64,000 bases of DNA. It comes from Dioszegia crocea. Taxonomy: Eukaryota; Basidiomycota; Tremellomycetes; Tremellales; Bulleribasidiaceae. Positions 33,981-46,645 of the stretch are shown here, in pieces (the stretch's first letter is position 1; each line of letters opens with the position of its first letter). Made by a program: the position numbers and the translations under genes. A model generated the notes under the pieces. It saw nothing but the letters and a program-made list of their open reading frames with translations, searched no databases and was not told where the DNA came from. The stretch lies in assembly GCA_001600615.1 (NCBI GenBank), contig BCKK01000002.1, positions 2,138,809 to 2,202,808 of the forward strand, written 5' to 3'.

Positions 33981-34031
33981 ATACATCAGCATTCCCCCTA
34001 GAGAATTCTAACCCCAGGCTGTCACTCACAT
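33251..34031 (-). CDS. RPS29: 40S ribosomal protein uS14 (Rps29), six exons
   Basis: A small zinc-binding protein of the 40S head. Exons are 34031-34030 (the AT of ATG), 33977-33951, 33569-33504, 33449-33444, 33391-33331 and 33259-33251. They total 171 nt, exactly 56 residues plus stop, the same length as yeast Rps29. The spliced protein starts [20 protein letters not shown] and continues [36 protein letters not shown]. The two zinc pairs CRVC and CRQC are intact. Intron 1 splits the start codon between T and G. Exon 4 is only CAAGTG, supplying two residues. Intron 2 is 381 nt, against 52-71 nt for the others. All introns are GT-AG, and each boundary is forced by the conserved protein sequence. 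Confidence 0.92.
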
Positions 34032-34517
34032 ATTGAAAGTCGAGGTGGTGTTTTCGAGATAGCCGTTACTGAGTCCAGTCAGTCTCAAGTCCTCTCTATT
34101 CCCAAGTTTGAATTTCGCCAGCAATTCCAGTGGTGCGATTGCACAGGATGCGGTGCTATACGTACCCTTTTAGAGCGAAAGAAGGGCACGACTAAGGATG
34201 GACTATTGGCTATTACTTTTCGATGGATGCAGTAAACGCGTGTGAACGCCAGCGGCGAAAATGAGCCCTCAGGACGAAACTCCGAGAAACGCCGAAGAGA
34301 GATATGACATGTGGCGATTTGGAATCTGTGAGTTCGATTCAGGCAAGATCCCAGAATTTTGCAGCTTGGGCTTGGGCTTGGCCCTCGGTACAGTACATGC
34401 ATGTGTCCACATGCGCTTTCGATGTATAATCTAGGCTACATCTAACTATAGGGTATATCCACCGGTAATCATAATTATCGTCCCCTCCCCATACCGCCCT
34501 TCGCCAATGTTCTTCTC
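34032..34517. other. Intergenic: RPS29 promoter and zinc-transporter 3' end
   Basis: About 490 bp with the RPS29 promoter and leader and the 3' region of the zinc transporter. No reading frame of interest is visible. Confidence 0.6.
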
Positions 34518-36344
34518 CTAATGAGCGTGTCCATGATCGTGCTCTTCTCCCTCGTCTACATTGACAAGCTGCCCATTCTTGCTGCCCGTGACGGGCGGGC
34601 AACATGTGTCGGTTCCGCACTGCTCAGGCGGGCACCTGATGAGGCAAGCCGTCTCCTCTGCGATCGAAGCTGCGTCGTCGTAAAATCTGAGCCATCAGCG
34701 TTGGGAGTGTGCAACAAGGTTGAAGACGTACTCTGGCTGGATTGTAACACTATGTATACCGTGCTGGTGCATGATGGCCCTAATGCCGTTGGCGACGTCC
34801 ATGTACTCGGCGCCGGGTGTTATCATGACGTGTACCGAGGCCACAACTGTCGATTCGGAAAGTTGCCAAATGTGCAGCTCGTGGACCGATACGACACCGG
34901 ATACGGAGTGGATACCCGATCGGACTGCCTCGAGGGAGACGTGCGAGGGGACTCCTTGCATCAGGATGTACGAGGCGGATTTGACTGAAAGTTCAGCTCC
35001 CGTCTGTATGCAATGACAAAGTCACTCACCAAGAGGTAGGGCGGAGCTGAAGATGATGCAGGTGATGAATAGCGAGACTCCGGGATCGAAGTACAGTGTC
35101 CATCGACCTTCAAAAAACCAGATGACTAGACCAGCAGAGATGACACCGACGTTTCCGAGACTGATTCAAGTCAGTTGTGCTATCCTCCCCAAAGGCAGAC
35201 TGAACTCACGCATCACCCAAAACGTGCAAAAAGACACCACGCATGTTCATGCTGCCATGACTGTGTCCGTGGCCTCCACCGCCGCCATGAGCGTGGTCAT
35301 GTCCCTTCCCATGTCCCTCGTGGCTGTGGTCGTGCCCGTGCCCATGCTCGCCGCCATGCCCAGCCTCGGCCTCGCTGGCATTTACAGCCATATGGTTGTG
35401 CTTGTGTGCATGATCATGGCCATTCTCGACGGGAGTCGCCTCGCCACCTCCGACAGGCGACCGTACATCGTCGGTTCCAACAGCAGGGGCAGTGGCGGTA
35501 GGACCCGCCTTTGGCTTCGCACTGCCGCCCTGACTGCCCCTCTTCCTGTTGTTCCGCGACAACGAAGTACCGCGGTGGTGGGCTGCCGGAGGCGACATCG
35601 GTCCAGTGAAAGCAGCGCTATCATCGGCCGAGGGCCTGCCGTAGCCGTACTCCTGCGCCGTCTCAATGACTGCTGCTCGGGTCTGGGCTGGGTGCTGGAA
35701 TAGGGACGACATGGAGTCGGCGCGCTGACGAGGAGCGGGAGTGAGGTCGTTCTCGGTCGTATCCGCAGGCAGTGCGATAGTGCCCTCGGAGTGTGAATGT
35801 GAGTGGCCACCGTGGCCATGTTCTGCCAATCAGTTATGGAACGGAAATTCCGGATCCAGCGACTTACCATGGAAGAGGAATAGCCCGACAATGTTACTGG
35901 CTAGACCTAAACTGCCGACGATGACAATAAGCTTTGGCGCCGAGATCTCTGGTGGAGCGACGATTCGGCCAATAGCTTCCAAGGCGATAGTCATGCAAAG
36001 CGCAACGAGGAATACACCATTGATGAGAGCACCGAGAATCTCGGCACGTTGCCACCCGTAAGAGTTGGCAGCGGAGGAGGGGCTCGTAGCGAGTTTGATG
36101 GTGTACAAAGCGACGAGTAGTGATAGGACATCACTGCTGGTGAGTATAGCACAGGGTATAATGCTTACTTGAGCATATGGAACGAATCTGCGATCAATGC
36201 GAGAGATCCGACCGAGTAGCCGACTATCAATTCCTGCGCTAGTCAGCACTGTCAAGGCACAATGACAGATGAACGCACCAGGAAGAAGAACGCTGTATCT
36301 ATCACCAAGAGCGTGATGATACGCGCCGATCTTGAGAATCCCAT
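34518..36344 (-). CDS. ZRC1: Vacuolar-type zinc transporter of the CDF family
   Basis: A cation diffusion facilitator that moves Zn2+ into the vacuole or ER in exchange for protons. The N-terminus MGFSRSARIITLLVIDTAFFL is the first transmembrane helix. The transport-site HxxxD motifs are visible in the DSFHMLND region (TM2) and in HVLGDALGN (TM5). Between TM4 and TM5 lies a very long cytosolic loop rich in His (HGHGGHSHSHSEG; ENGHDHAHKHNH; HGHGHDHSHEGHGKGHDHAHGG), the hallmark of zinc rather than iron or manganese members. The C-terminal domain has VSVHELHIWQLSE. The tail adds a Cys cluster (CLIRCPPEQCGTDTCCPP) and ends EEHDHGHAH. About seven introns. A COT1-like paralogue cannot be excluded. 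Confidence 0.93.
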
Positions 36345-36826
36345 CTTGTCGAGTGTATCGAAGTCGACGGCGTGAAGGTTTTGCGAGTGCTGACAATACG
36401 CAGCCAGATGAGCTTGAAAGGAGCTCAACCGGGGAGCCGTTCGATTTTGCGATCGGCGAGATGCCTAAGGTATACACAAGCTGCTGTTGTCTGTGTTGGG
36501 ACGGGTATGCTCGAGAGATGGCCTGTGTAGAGTAGACAAACAGAGTTATTTATACTGCAGTACCTCTCCAGTCAGCATCTGCAACATTGGGTGGAGCTCG
36601 GGGATTTATGGAAATCCGGGTCCGAGTTCAAAGCTGATTTTGCAAATCCGGATTTTGTTAGGCGCCTCAAGCGAAACCCAGGATATTAGGCTTGGGACGG
36701 AACTGCCGTAACTGCGCGACGCGTTTGAGTTGCAGCGCGAACAATCCGCCAGGTGTCTCACCCTCAAATTTCACCGTTGTCAGCAGAGACCTTCCATTAG
36801 CAGCACAAGCATAGAACAGGACAACC
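36345..36826. other. Divergent promoter of ZRC1-like and PRMT5 genes
   Basis: This 482-bp stretch holds both promoters. ACGCGT lies at 36719-36724, about 100 bp from the PRMT5 start. No gene is supported. Confidence 0.5.
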
Positions 36827-39719
36827 ATGGCCCGCCTACCAGTAGCCATAGCGCTACTATCTCCCCTTCCCCCATTGCCGACCCTCCCCCATCCCTCGCC
36901 TTCGCCGCTCGAATCACAAATCACTTCCACTCTTTCTTCTACAGACTACGACACCGTCTGCGTCCCGCTCACCAACCAGCGATGGCAAGAGAGATGGGAG
37001 CGTCTGTGTCTCCGTCCATTGGAGGAAGAGCTAGACCCGGCGTCACAAGCTGCCATGACTCGGGATTTAGAACGAGAGGTCGTCGACCGAGAAGCCGATA
37101 TATGGCGCAAGGATGGCGGATTGAGGCGGAGCGAGTTGAATGTGTCGAGGTTGGAGGAGACCCAGGGACTAATTGCCGTTGCCTCAGAATGGCTAGAGAT
37201 GGATTCCAGCGACGAAGGGATTAGGTTTGATTCGGAGTTGGTATGTCATCCTAAGCCTTTTCTGCCGTGGTCCGACTGACAAGCCAGGCACTTCGAGCGG
37301 AAATGTCCCAGGCCTTATATCTTGCTATCCCAACTATCGTCCTGCCAGCGCCTCAATTGGCCAATCGGGCTTATCTCGCATCTTATGCTCGAGCCATCTC
37401 AAATTTACTCCATCTCGGCGGTGCCTCGGCAATCACCAGCATCTCTATTCGAATCCCCATTTCTGATCCAACAGAATTGATCAATCAAGGACCTGGACCT
37501 ACTGCTGGCTCGACCCCCTCCGGGCCTTCGACATCAGTCACACTGCCCAATGGCATGTCTATTCCTCCATCCACCTCCAACGGCGGGTCAGCCAAACATC
37601 ATAAGCGCATCTCGTCTCTCTCCACTCGGCCGACCAGCGTGCATCAGAATATGTCAAATCTCGCGCCAAACGGTATGCGGAATGCCAGTGGTGCTAGTGC
37701 CGTTTCTGCTACTAGTAGCATGATGAGTGCAAGGAGCGGCTTGGCGCCGGTGGCGAACAGTGGAGATCCATGCTCTACTTGGGAGATGTGGGATACTATT
37801 CGCTCAATGTGCGGATATAGCTCCAGGTTATCAGTCAGTAAGTCTGTCGCTCGGAGGACGTTATGATACACATGCTGAACTAGACAGCGCTGGATCTGAC
37901 AAACCCACTCCCTCCATCGGTTGGCGCTTTATCTAGATGGACCGCGGAGCCCGTCAAACACATCTGGCTTCCAGCCTCCTCCTTCATTTCGAACGGGAAA
38001 GGCTATCCTGTCCTCAGCAAAGCATGCCAGGCGTTCCTCAAGGGAATGACCAAAGTGAGTTTCTACCCTTCCCCTGATTCCCGCTGACTCCCAGCAATCC
38101 CCTACCTACATCCTAGCTGGAACTCAAACGAATCGCCATGCAGCCGGCGGGCCCTCCGCGTACCTCCAATACGTTCGCCATATTACCTCACAGGCTCAAG
38201 CGGGCGGTGGTGTTGGCATCAACGGTCAGAAAGGAGAAGATCCGGCCTATGCCAATGGTTATGCGGATTTCCTGCAAGCTCCGCTGCAGCCGCTTTTCGA
38301 CGATTTGGGAAGTGCGACATACGATGTTTTCGAGCGAGATCCCGTGAAGTATCGACAGTACGAAGAGGCGACTTATCTGGCTTTGCTAGATCTGCCTGCG
38401 GGTACGAGACAGTGAGTTGGACGGGCGTGGATGTAGGTCTAAGCTGATCACCTGAAGTGTTATTACAGTGGTCGGCGCTGGCCGAGGTCCGTTAGTGGCA
38501 TGTGCGCTCAGAGCTTTGAAGCGCGCAAATCGTCAAGCCATGGTCTACGCTGTTGAAAAGAATGCGGCTGCATTCACCACGTAGGTGCTCAGCATGTTAG
38601 ATTTTATCTGTCGTCGCTGACAAATTCTGCAGATTACAAGAGCGAAAAGAATTGGAGTGGAAGGACACGGTGCAGATCCTCTATGGAGACATGCGGTCGA
38701 TAGATGTTCCAGAAGAGGCGGACATTCTTGTATCCGAGCTACTGGGTAGTTTCGGCGATAACGAACTGAGTCCAGAATGCCTAGACGGCGCCATGCGATT
38801 CATGAAGCGTGAGTCTGGGTTTCGATCGTGACTGACATTGCAGCATCCGGTATATCCATCCCTATATCTTACACTGCCCATCTTGCCCCTATCTCATCTG
38901 CGAAACTCTACTCGGAAGTAATCTCCAAGGCTCGGCCATCTGCCGCTGCGGAGACACCCTATGTGGTCATGATGAGTCAGGTGAATGTTATTTCTGCCGA
39001 TGGAGGTGGGGCAAGCGGACGATGTGGCGAGAGGGTGCAGCAGTGCTGGCAGTTTGAGCACCCAAGAAGGGATCTGATTCTAGATTCAAGTGGTACGTCT
39101 ATTCCCAAAACACATCCACGCACAAACTGACTATTTAGGCGCACCCTTGACAAACTCCCACAATACCCGCTCATCAACTCTGACATTCTCTATCCCGCAC
39201 GCTGGACCCTGCCACGGCTTCGCAGGCTATTTCGAGGCACACCTATATGGCAATATCGGCCTCTCAACACATCCCGATAACGCCCATCGTGTCTCGCCCG
39301 AAATGTACTCCTGGTTCCCCCTCTTCTTTCCCCTCCGAAATCCCCTCTATCTGCCTAGTGGCTCTGAAGTCGAGGTGCACGTTTGGCGATTGAGTGACGG
39401 GCGAGGACGGCGTGTGTGGTATGAGTGGTCAGCAGAGGCTTATATGCCCATTTCAACATCTGGGAACTTTGGTGTGCAGGGGCCAGGGCAGGGGGTGGGT
39501 CTGAGTCCTGTCTCGGCTGGAGGATTGGGGACGCCGACTGGGAGTCTGAATGGCAGACCACCGCCTAGTCCGATGATGGACGCGACGTTCTCGCCGGTGC
39601 GGAGTACGTTTTTGGGTGCCGGGATCGGAGAGGTGCCGTCGCAGGGCCAAGGGAGGGTCAAGATTGGGCAGACGGGGCTGCACAATGCTGCTGGGGTGCA
39701 CAGCTGGGTGGGGCTGTAG
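36827..39719 (+). CDS. SKB1: Type II protein arginine methyltransferase PRMT5 (Skb1/Hsl7)
   Basis: Makes symmetric dimethylarginine on histones, Sm proteins and signalling targets. The N-terminal TIM-barrel-like region ([17 protein letters not shown]... to about 38090) contains a low-complexity insert rich in Ser and Asn (37480-37740). The Rossmann part carries [39 protein letters not shown] (SAM loop) and YAVEKNAAA. The double-E loop is [19 protein letters not shown], with both catalytic glutamates present. [17 protein letters not shown] is the typical PRMT5 segment after it. The C-terminal beta-barrel has [19 protein letters not shown] and YEWSAEAY. The extreme C-terminus is Gly/Pro-rich and extended relative to human PRMT5. 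At least seven introns. Confidence 0.94.
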
Positions 39720-41703
39720 CTCTTAGCAGGAGGGAGAGGCTCAGAGAGTGGTAAAGGATATCAATAAACGTAATTTTAAGGGGCCATTGGTCGTCATTCT
39801 ACCGTAGTATCCAAACGATCATACATGGCATTAAAGGCATTTGCAGAGATATGACAAGATCCTCCCTTACGCCTATCCCTGCAAGCAATCAACTAGGAGT
39901 TGCCGCGGAGAATACGCCCGCCAAACAGCAGATATATAGCAGAGGTTCCGATCAAGGTATTGTCCGCCACTGAGGTACGTATGGCCAGCAAGCACTGAGC
40001 AGCCCATCTGCTCTTTGCGCTCCGTCAATCCGATCGCTCAAACGTACCAAGGGCTTTCGCGGTGACACGAGCAGCAGGAGAAGGAGGGGCCATTCAAGGG
40101 ATTATTGAGTCTCACCGGACGATTGGCAGTCATGCGAAGTCGGACTCCTCGCAAATCGGTGGAGCCCACCGTTCAGCCGGGGTTTAGCAGATGCCGTTAG
40201 GTACTTCCCCCCTCGCCACTGCTTGCAGCCTCCGGCTGGATTTAGCTGAGATTGCCATGGTGTCTGATTCCCTTGTCTGACCACGTCAGCGACCAGGGTC
40301 ACATCACCGCTCTCAAGCTGTATGCGCAGGTTTTAGATACTGCCCAAGGCTTTACCGAAGTAGCCAGCACATTCCTCGCTGATATCTGAAACATGCTGAA
40401 ACAGTCAAGGTGACTCGCTTGCTGATGCCGCCGCAGGGAGTGCCCAGGTCTCCCGGCAGTCTCAGATAGACTGGGACTGTCCATGCTAATATCTGTGTCT
40501 CACAGAATTCTCTAAGACCATTCTAGAGTCATGTGTCTTCGGCTTGCTATAGCCTCTAGTGGTTTGTTGCGCGATTGGTCTGGTCCTGCGGAATCTTCTG
40601 GTTCCGCGACTAGGGGACCAAGTGTGTGGAAAACGGGCGAGGCATTTGAGACCTTGAGTGTCAGTGGATCCTCAGGCCTGGGAGACACCTCTTTGAATAC
40701 CGCACCTATATTTTGCACTGCGCGTCGCCGAACGGACCTGGGGCGACGCTACGCGTTGATCTACCCGTTTTCTTGGTTGCGCTTCCAAATGCAAGTCCCG
40801 CGGTAGTGGTACTGTCAGTACGGCCTACATCCTCCATCTGTCTCGGGTGATTTGCGGCACCCAACTTACTTTTGCTGTTACTGTATAGCCCAAGAATGAC
40901 CACTCTATTTACCTGGAGACCCGGATCGTGACATGTGCTACATATCCTTTGCAGCCGGCGAAACCTGGTTGGACGCATCGACGTTCAGGGCGGACATGGC
41001 TTCTGATCTAATTGTAGGCATGTCGTTATTCATTAACAACAACAACTCCATTAAACCTTCTCATTCAAATCTCAGGAATCGCTCGTGAATATCGGGACCA
41101 CATGATAATCCCCGATTCTAGATTGGACCCAGTTGGGTTTGCCTGAACGCCCATCAGAGCTAAAGATGGGTAGATTACAACGTTTGCCGATGACCACACC
41201 AGTCGGCCTCTGTTTGGCAATCCCTTTTGTGACTATTGCGGATGTTTGATATTGCATTCCAGTTGGCAGAGTAGACGACTCAGCGAGATTCGGAGCCTAG
41301 GATATCGCCCGATCGGGAAATTTTTGCTCCTGCTTAAAGTGCCACCAAAATGATGATCTGCTTGCATCCTCTCGACGTAGAATATGTTCAACACGAACTA
41401 AGCAAAGACATTCCAGCACTACTCCAGCAATCTCACACCGGTCCGAAGCCCCGAGACAAGTCAGCACATGCTCTGCCGGATTTACGGCCGCGGATTTTAG
41501 ATCAGGTCCTTTTGATGGAATGATGTATTCCCGTCACTCGCAACCTAAAAATACCCACGGCATACGTCCGACTTGGAGACTCCGGGTATCCACCTCTATC
41601 CACCTCCACTCACCTCCACCGACCCCAGGTCCAATGGCTTATCTTCTATATATGAGCCCCTCGGGGTCCACCGAGCCCCCCCGCAAAACCCCATCATTCC
41701 ACC
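39720..41703. other. 2-kb intergenic region upstream of the MFS gene
   Basis: The largest gene-poor stretch of the window. It holds the PRMT5 3' end and MFS promoter. Short frames at 40100-41260 (mostly minus) carry no domain, hydrophobic pattern or splice logic that I can support. A degraded mobile element is possible but no terminal repeats were seen. Confidence 0.5.
41647..41653 (+). promoter_or_regulatory. TATA element of MFS transporter gene
   Basis: TATATAT lies about 50 bp upstream of the ATG at 41704 and follows a CCACCTC/CCACTC-rich pyrimidine tract. This suits a regulated, TATA-driven promoter. Confidence 0.45.
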
Positions 41704-43398
41704 ATGCCCACCATGAAGAGACACTCTGATGAGATCCTCAAGCTCGAGACTCAGCATGTGGAGGAAGGAGACGGTTCCCCTCGACCTGTGCAGTGGGACG
41801 GGACGGCAGGTTTCGATATCGAGACGGAACGCAAATTGACAAAATCGCTGCTGAGGAAACTCGACACGAGGATGCTTCCCATGCTCGCGATACTTTTCCT
41901 CTTCTCATTCCTGGATAGGACCAACATTGGTAACGCCAAAGTGAGTAAAGTCCGCCCCATCTGTGAAGTAGGAGACTCTGGCTTAACGATCAGATTCTCG
42001 GCCTACAGACCGATTTACATCTCGACGCTACCCAATATTCCTCCTGTCTCGCCATCTTTTTCGCCTTCTATATCGCGAGTGAAGTGCCGTCCAACCTACT
42101 CATCGTGAGTCGTTGCTTACATTCGATCGAGAGAAAAGCTCACGCCTTTGCAGAAGAAGTTCTCCCCGCGAGTATGGCTCGGTGTTCTGACTATGATCTG
42201 GGGTGTGATCGGAATGGCGATGGGCTTCGTACAAGACTTTACTGGCATGCTGGTCGTCCGTGCTTTCCTTGGCGCATCAGAGGGCGGTTTGCTCCCCGGC
42301 ATTGTTCTATACCTCTCGATGATGTACCGGCGACAAGAAATTGGGTTCCGACTGGGTATGATCTACTCGGCCGCGAGTTTGTCAGGAGCGTTCGGCGGTT
42401 TGCTTGGTGAGTCTGTTTCTGCTGACTGTGAGTCACGCCCTTGCTGACCTTACAGCTACCGGACTCTACCAAATTGGAAACGTCGGCGGACAGACTGGAT
42501 GGAGATGGATTCTCATCATTGAAGGTGAGTCATAGGCGTCTCCTATGCTAATCTATAAGGCATCCTCACCGTCTTCGTCGGACTCGCCGCCATCCTCATC
42601 CTGCCCTCCACAGTCGACAAAGCACGCTTCCTCACCGAAGACGAGCGCAAGCTCGCTGTTGCTCGTCTCCTCGCCGACCGGCCTATGGCCGTTGACGCAA
42701 ACGGCGACACCGTCATCCTTGCCGAGCCATTCTCATGGTGGCGCGTCGGCGAGGCCGTCTTGTCCATTAAGACATGGCTTTCCGCTTTGGCCTACTTTGC
42801 GATCCTCAGCGCACTCTACTCGTTCGGTCTCTTCGTCCCCTCAATCATCCAGGGTCTCGGCTACTCAGCCATCAACGCCCAGCTCTACTCCGTTCCTCCC
42901 TATGCCGTCGCTGCCTTCCTCACCGTTTGCGCTGCCTACGTATCGGACAAATACAAGATTCGCGGTCCCATCATGCTCGCCTTCCTCCCACTATCCATCA
43001 TCGGTTACGCAGTCATTGGCCACACATCGGACTTGCGCCTCAAGTACGGGATGCTCTTCATGATGGCCGCGGGCCTCTACCCTTCCGTTCCCCCAGTCCT
43101 CGTATGGCTCTCGAACAACAACACCAATCACTGGACCCGGGCCACTGCCATCGGCCTCCAATTGGCTATTGCCAACTGCGGTGGATTCGTCGCTGCCTTT
43201 GTCTACCCCGCGACCCAGGCGCCATCTTACGAGGCATCTCACACCCTCATTATGGGGCTGTTGATCGGAGCGTGGGTGCTAGTCGCGCTCAAGTGCGCGT
43301 ACTTGCTCTACCAGAACAAGCAGAAGGCGGCGGGCAAGCATGATAAGCACATTGGGTGTGGAGACAACAGGGATCCGGCGTTCAAGTATGTGATTTAG
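41704..43398 (+). CDS. MFS anion:cation symporter (Dal5/Tna1-like permease)
   Basis: A twelve-helix plasma-membrane permease of the anion:cation symporter family, whose members import allantoate, nicotinate, pantothenate or other carboxylates. The cytosolic N-terminus is followed by MLAILFLFSFLDRTNIGNAKI, the family hallmark in TM1. Other features are SSCLAIFFAFYIASEVPSNLL, the conserved MVVRAFLGASEGGLLPG (TM4), and LYSVPPYAVAAFLTVCAAYVSDKYKIRGP in the second half. The end is GDNRDPAFKYVI. Five exons. A TATA element and the large upstream region suggest regulation. The exact substrate cannot be read from sequence. Confidence 0.9.
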
Positions 43399-43755
43399 GG
43401 CTGTCGATGGGGGTCATCTTGGGAAAATTGTATCATGCCCTCTTACGGGCTATGTATCGCCTCAGTACCTATTTAGATATAGGATGGATATGGATCTCAT
43501 ACTCTGTCTCCAGTTGGACGCCCTACACGAGAGCATAGTTGTGGCTTGATAGCTGTATCAGCTTGATACAAGGCCTGATAAGGGCTCTCATCATGGAAAA
43601 TGGTGTTATCAATCCAGGTCGGCAGCACAGCCAAGAACACTACATAAAATCTTAATGATAAAAGATCACATATATGTATAGTCAAGTAATCAGATATTAT
43701 ATCTAGTGCGCCATTGCTGTATCGACAATGACACCCACTTAGCGACAATCGCCCT
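43399..43755. other. Intergenic between convergent MFS and GUT2 genes
   Basis: 357 bp of AT-richer sequence that holds the two 3' ends. Nothing else is visible. Confidence 0.6.
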
Positions 43756-46645
43756 CTACGTACCACCGCCACTCCTCTCGACGGGTATCTTCCTCCTCTC
43801 GGCTCTCTGCGCCGTATCATCATCCGCATGGTTCCCAATCGCCTTATCGCCAGCGGCCATATCGCGCGTCATGTGCATCTGCGCCAGGTGTGTGAAGGCC
43901 GATTCGAGCTGGAGCTCCTTCATCCCAGCAGCGATCTGTAGGTCAGTCGAGGCCCTGTGTCGGATCTTTGATGTGCGCCAACTTGATACGTACGTCGAGG
44001 TAGTCCTGGAAATCGATTTCTCCCTTACGCCCAAAGTCGACTTCTCGCAAGATCCCATCGGCTCGGTCTTCGGAGGCATCGTATCCCATGTTTGACATGG
44101 CGTTGAGCAAGTCCGAGCGGGTGATTTTCTGGTCGTGGTCCTGGTTGATCAGTTTTTGCGCTGCAGATTGCATCATGGCAGACTTACAAAGTCAAACTGC
44201 TCGAATTGGTTCCTCAGGTTCGCAACCTCGTCAGGGGTGAATTGTGCCCTGCCGAAAAGCTGAGCGTCGGTCTGGCTCAAACCGAGGGGGATGGTCGATC
44301 CCTTGGTCTTGGCCATGTCGGCAAGTTTGATACCAGCTTGAGCCTGAATCTCATCAGCTAATGATCCCCATCCAGTGCATGAAAACACTAGCTCACCTCT
44401 GGCAGACCCATGCTCCTCAGGAAGTACACAGCCTGGTCAAATTCGACCTCCTTCCTCTTCGCGTCCCAGCCCAACTCCTCGCCCATAATCTCCAATACCC
44501 GTGGTAAAGCCTCGAGCGTCATTTGCACATTGAGGAATGATATCCGTGTTCGGCGAGCAATGAAGTCGACGGCGTTCAGGGCGTACTCGCATCGGACGGC
44601 GTAGCGGGCTTCGGCCTCAATGTAAGGGTAAGCATTAGAGAGTCGAATACCGTGTAATGGCCATGTTTGACCTGAGAGTCAGCTTCAGCCCAATATGACC
44701 GAGAAACAACATACCAGTAGGCTTAGCCATGCTAGCGACTGTCCACGCTCGATCACCGTACGACTCGGCCAAGTGCTTGGCAACCTCCATCTCGAGCCCA
44801 AATTGCTGGATAAGCTTGATGTACATTGTCTTTGTCCAAGCGTGAGCGCCGATAAGCTTGATGTGGTCGGTCTGGGATGGGCCGTTGACGTAGGGTGAGA
44901 GGCTGAATTCTTTGATGGCGGCATCAATGGTCTCTTCGGCCATAGCTCGGCTAAGAGCATCAGCATCGTCCGTAATTGAACCCTAGAGATCACTTACTAG
45001 GTCGTCCACTTCCCACCGGCAATGGTCAACAAACCACCAGAACTGGTGTTGATCATGTGGTTCCTGACGAGACTCTCGGTGTTCTTCGCATCTGGATCAC
45101 GAACCAATGGTCGAATACCACTCCAAGCAGAAAGGACATCTCCACGTCGGACCTTAACATCAGGGGAGAGGTAGTTTCGGACTTCATCCAGAATCCACTG
45201 GATCTCCTTCTCTGGTGGGATAGGGTTCTGGGAGACGGTAGTGGGCGAGTCGGTCGTTCCGGCAATGACGTTACCTTGCCAGGGGAGGAAGAAGATGACT
45301 CGGCCGTCGGAAGTGGCGGGGTCGAGGAGACCAAGGTTCTTGGGACCGTAGTAGTTCTGATGGTCAGTGGTGCTTGCTTATTGTCAGGGTATGGCTTACT
45401 GGAAGTGTGATGTGCACGCCAGCGGAAGGAGCAACAATCTCCTGGACGCTGGGCTCGTCAAGCTTTCTTAGCCCATCGCAGAATGGTCCGGTGGCGTTGA
45501 TCACACCCTGCAGGTGTCAGCTGAGGTCACGCCAGAATTTTAGGTCACAAGCTTACTCGACATCGCACATCCCACTCCTCACCAGTCATCTTGTCCTTGA
45601 GCCTAGCTCCGATGATCCGCTCCTGTCCGCCCTTGCTCACATCCGCCTTCTTGTGCAGCTTGATGACTTCAGTGTGGTTGGCAACGATCGCACCGTGCTG
45701 CACGGCAGTCATGGCCAAAGCGATGTTCATTCGGGAGTCGTTGTGCTGACCTGGCCGTCTCAGTTGGAAGCTTGACCGCGAAGTGTGAAGTAGACTCACC
45801 GTCGTAGTAGACGACACCTCCAACTAGGCCATCCGTCTTGATCATTGGGAAAGCCTCCTGAGCGCCCTGCTTGGACATGATGTATGAACCCTCCATGTTC
45901 TGACTTCCTGCGAGGATATCGTACAGCTTTGTCCCGGCAAAGAAGTAAGGTAGCTGCCACCATTTGTAGACGGGAAGAAGGATACTGGGATGTCAGTGGA
46001 AGTCCTGGAGAGCGGTGGAGACACTCACGGAAGGGGGAAACTGAGATGAGGCGCAGTCTCAAGGAAGATCTTCCTCTCCCTCAAGGCCTCTCTGACGAGC
46101 TTGTACTGCTCTGCAGGAGTCAGCTATATTCCTGTAGAAAAGCCAAAAAGCTCACCATAGTCAAGCTCGAAGATAGCCTTCTGCAAATACCTCACACCAC
46201 CATGCACAAGCTTGGTACTCTTGCTACTTGTTCCAGCAGCAAAGTCATCGCGCTCAACACAAGCAACCTTCAACCCTCGACTGGCAGCGTCTAGGGCAGT
46301 CCCAGCTCCAGTTGCTCCTCCACCCACAATCAACAGGTCAAACACATCCTCGTCGTCCCCAATGTCCTCGATCGACCGATCTTTGTTTGCAGCAGAGGGG
46401 ACAGGTCCAGACTCAGGACCACCATGTGATGTCCGGGTGAGGTGGGTACCGGACGTACGGAGATGGTCGAGCATCTGCTGTCGGGAGGGAGGGGACCATA
46501 ATGGGCCGGGACGCCGACGAGTGACGGGCGTAGATGATTCAGCGAGGATGGGGGAGGGACGAAGCGCGTAGTATGTTCCAACAGAGACTAGGGCGGCGGA
46601 CCCAAGTGCCAGACGGGGAGCTGTAAGGATACGGCGGCGGAACAT
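43756..46645 (-). CDS. GUT2: FAD-dependent glycerol-3-phosphate dehydrogenase, mitochondrial
   Basis: Oxidizes glycerol-3-phosphate to dihydroxyacetone phosphate on the outer face of the inner mitochondrial membrane and passes electrons to ubiquinone. The N-terminus [28 protein letters not shown] is a presequence plus hydrophobic anchor. The FAD motif is [22 protein letters not shown], followed by [28 protein letters not shown]. The middle part includes NKILIG-free FAD-domain segments and [13 protein letters not shown] sequence (read on exons 45160-45340). The C-terminal extension has an EF-hand-type region with [15 protein letters not shown] and the second-loop segment [15 protein letters not shown], as in animal calcium-sensitive enzymes. 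It ends [13 protein letters not shown]. About ten introns. Confidence 0.94.

Noticed and set aside
34320..34350. GAGTTCGATTCAGG resembling a tRNA B box
   Set aside because: No A box, acceptor stem or anticodon arm could be built around it.
34521..34988. 155-residue plus-strand frame
   Set aside because: Antisense to the C-terminal exons of the zinc transporter.
40102..40978. Chain of short minus-strand frames suggesting a decayed gene
   Set aside because: No two frames join with acceptable splice sites, and none carries a recognisable family motif or membrane segment.
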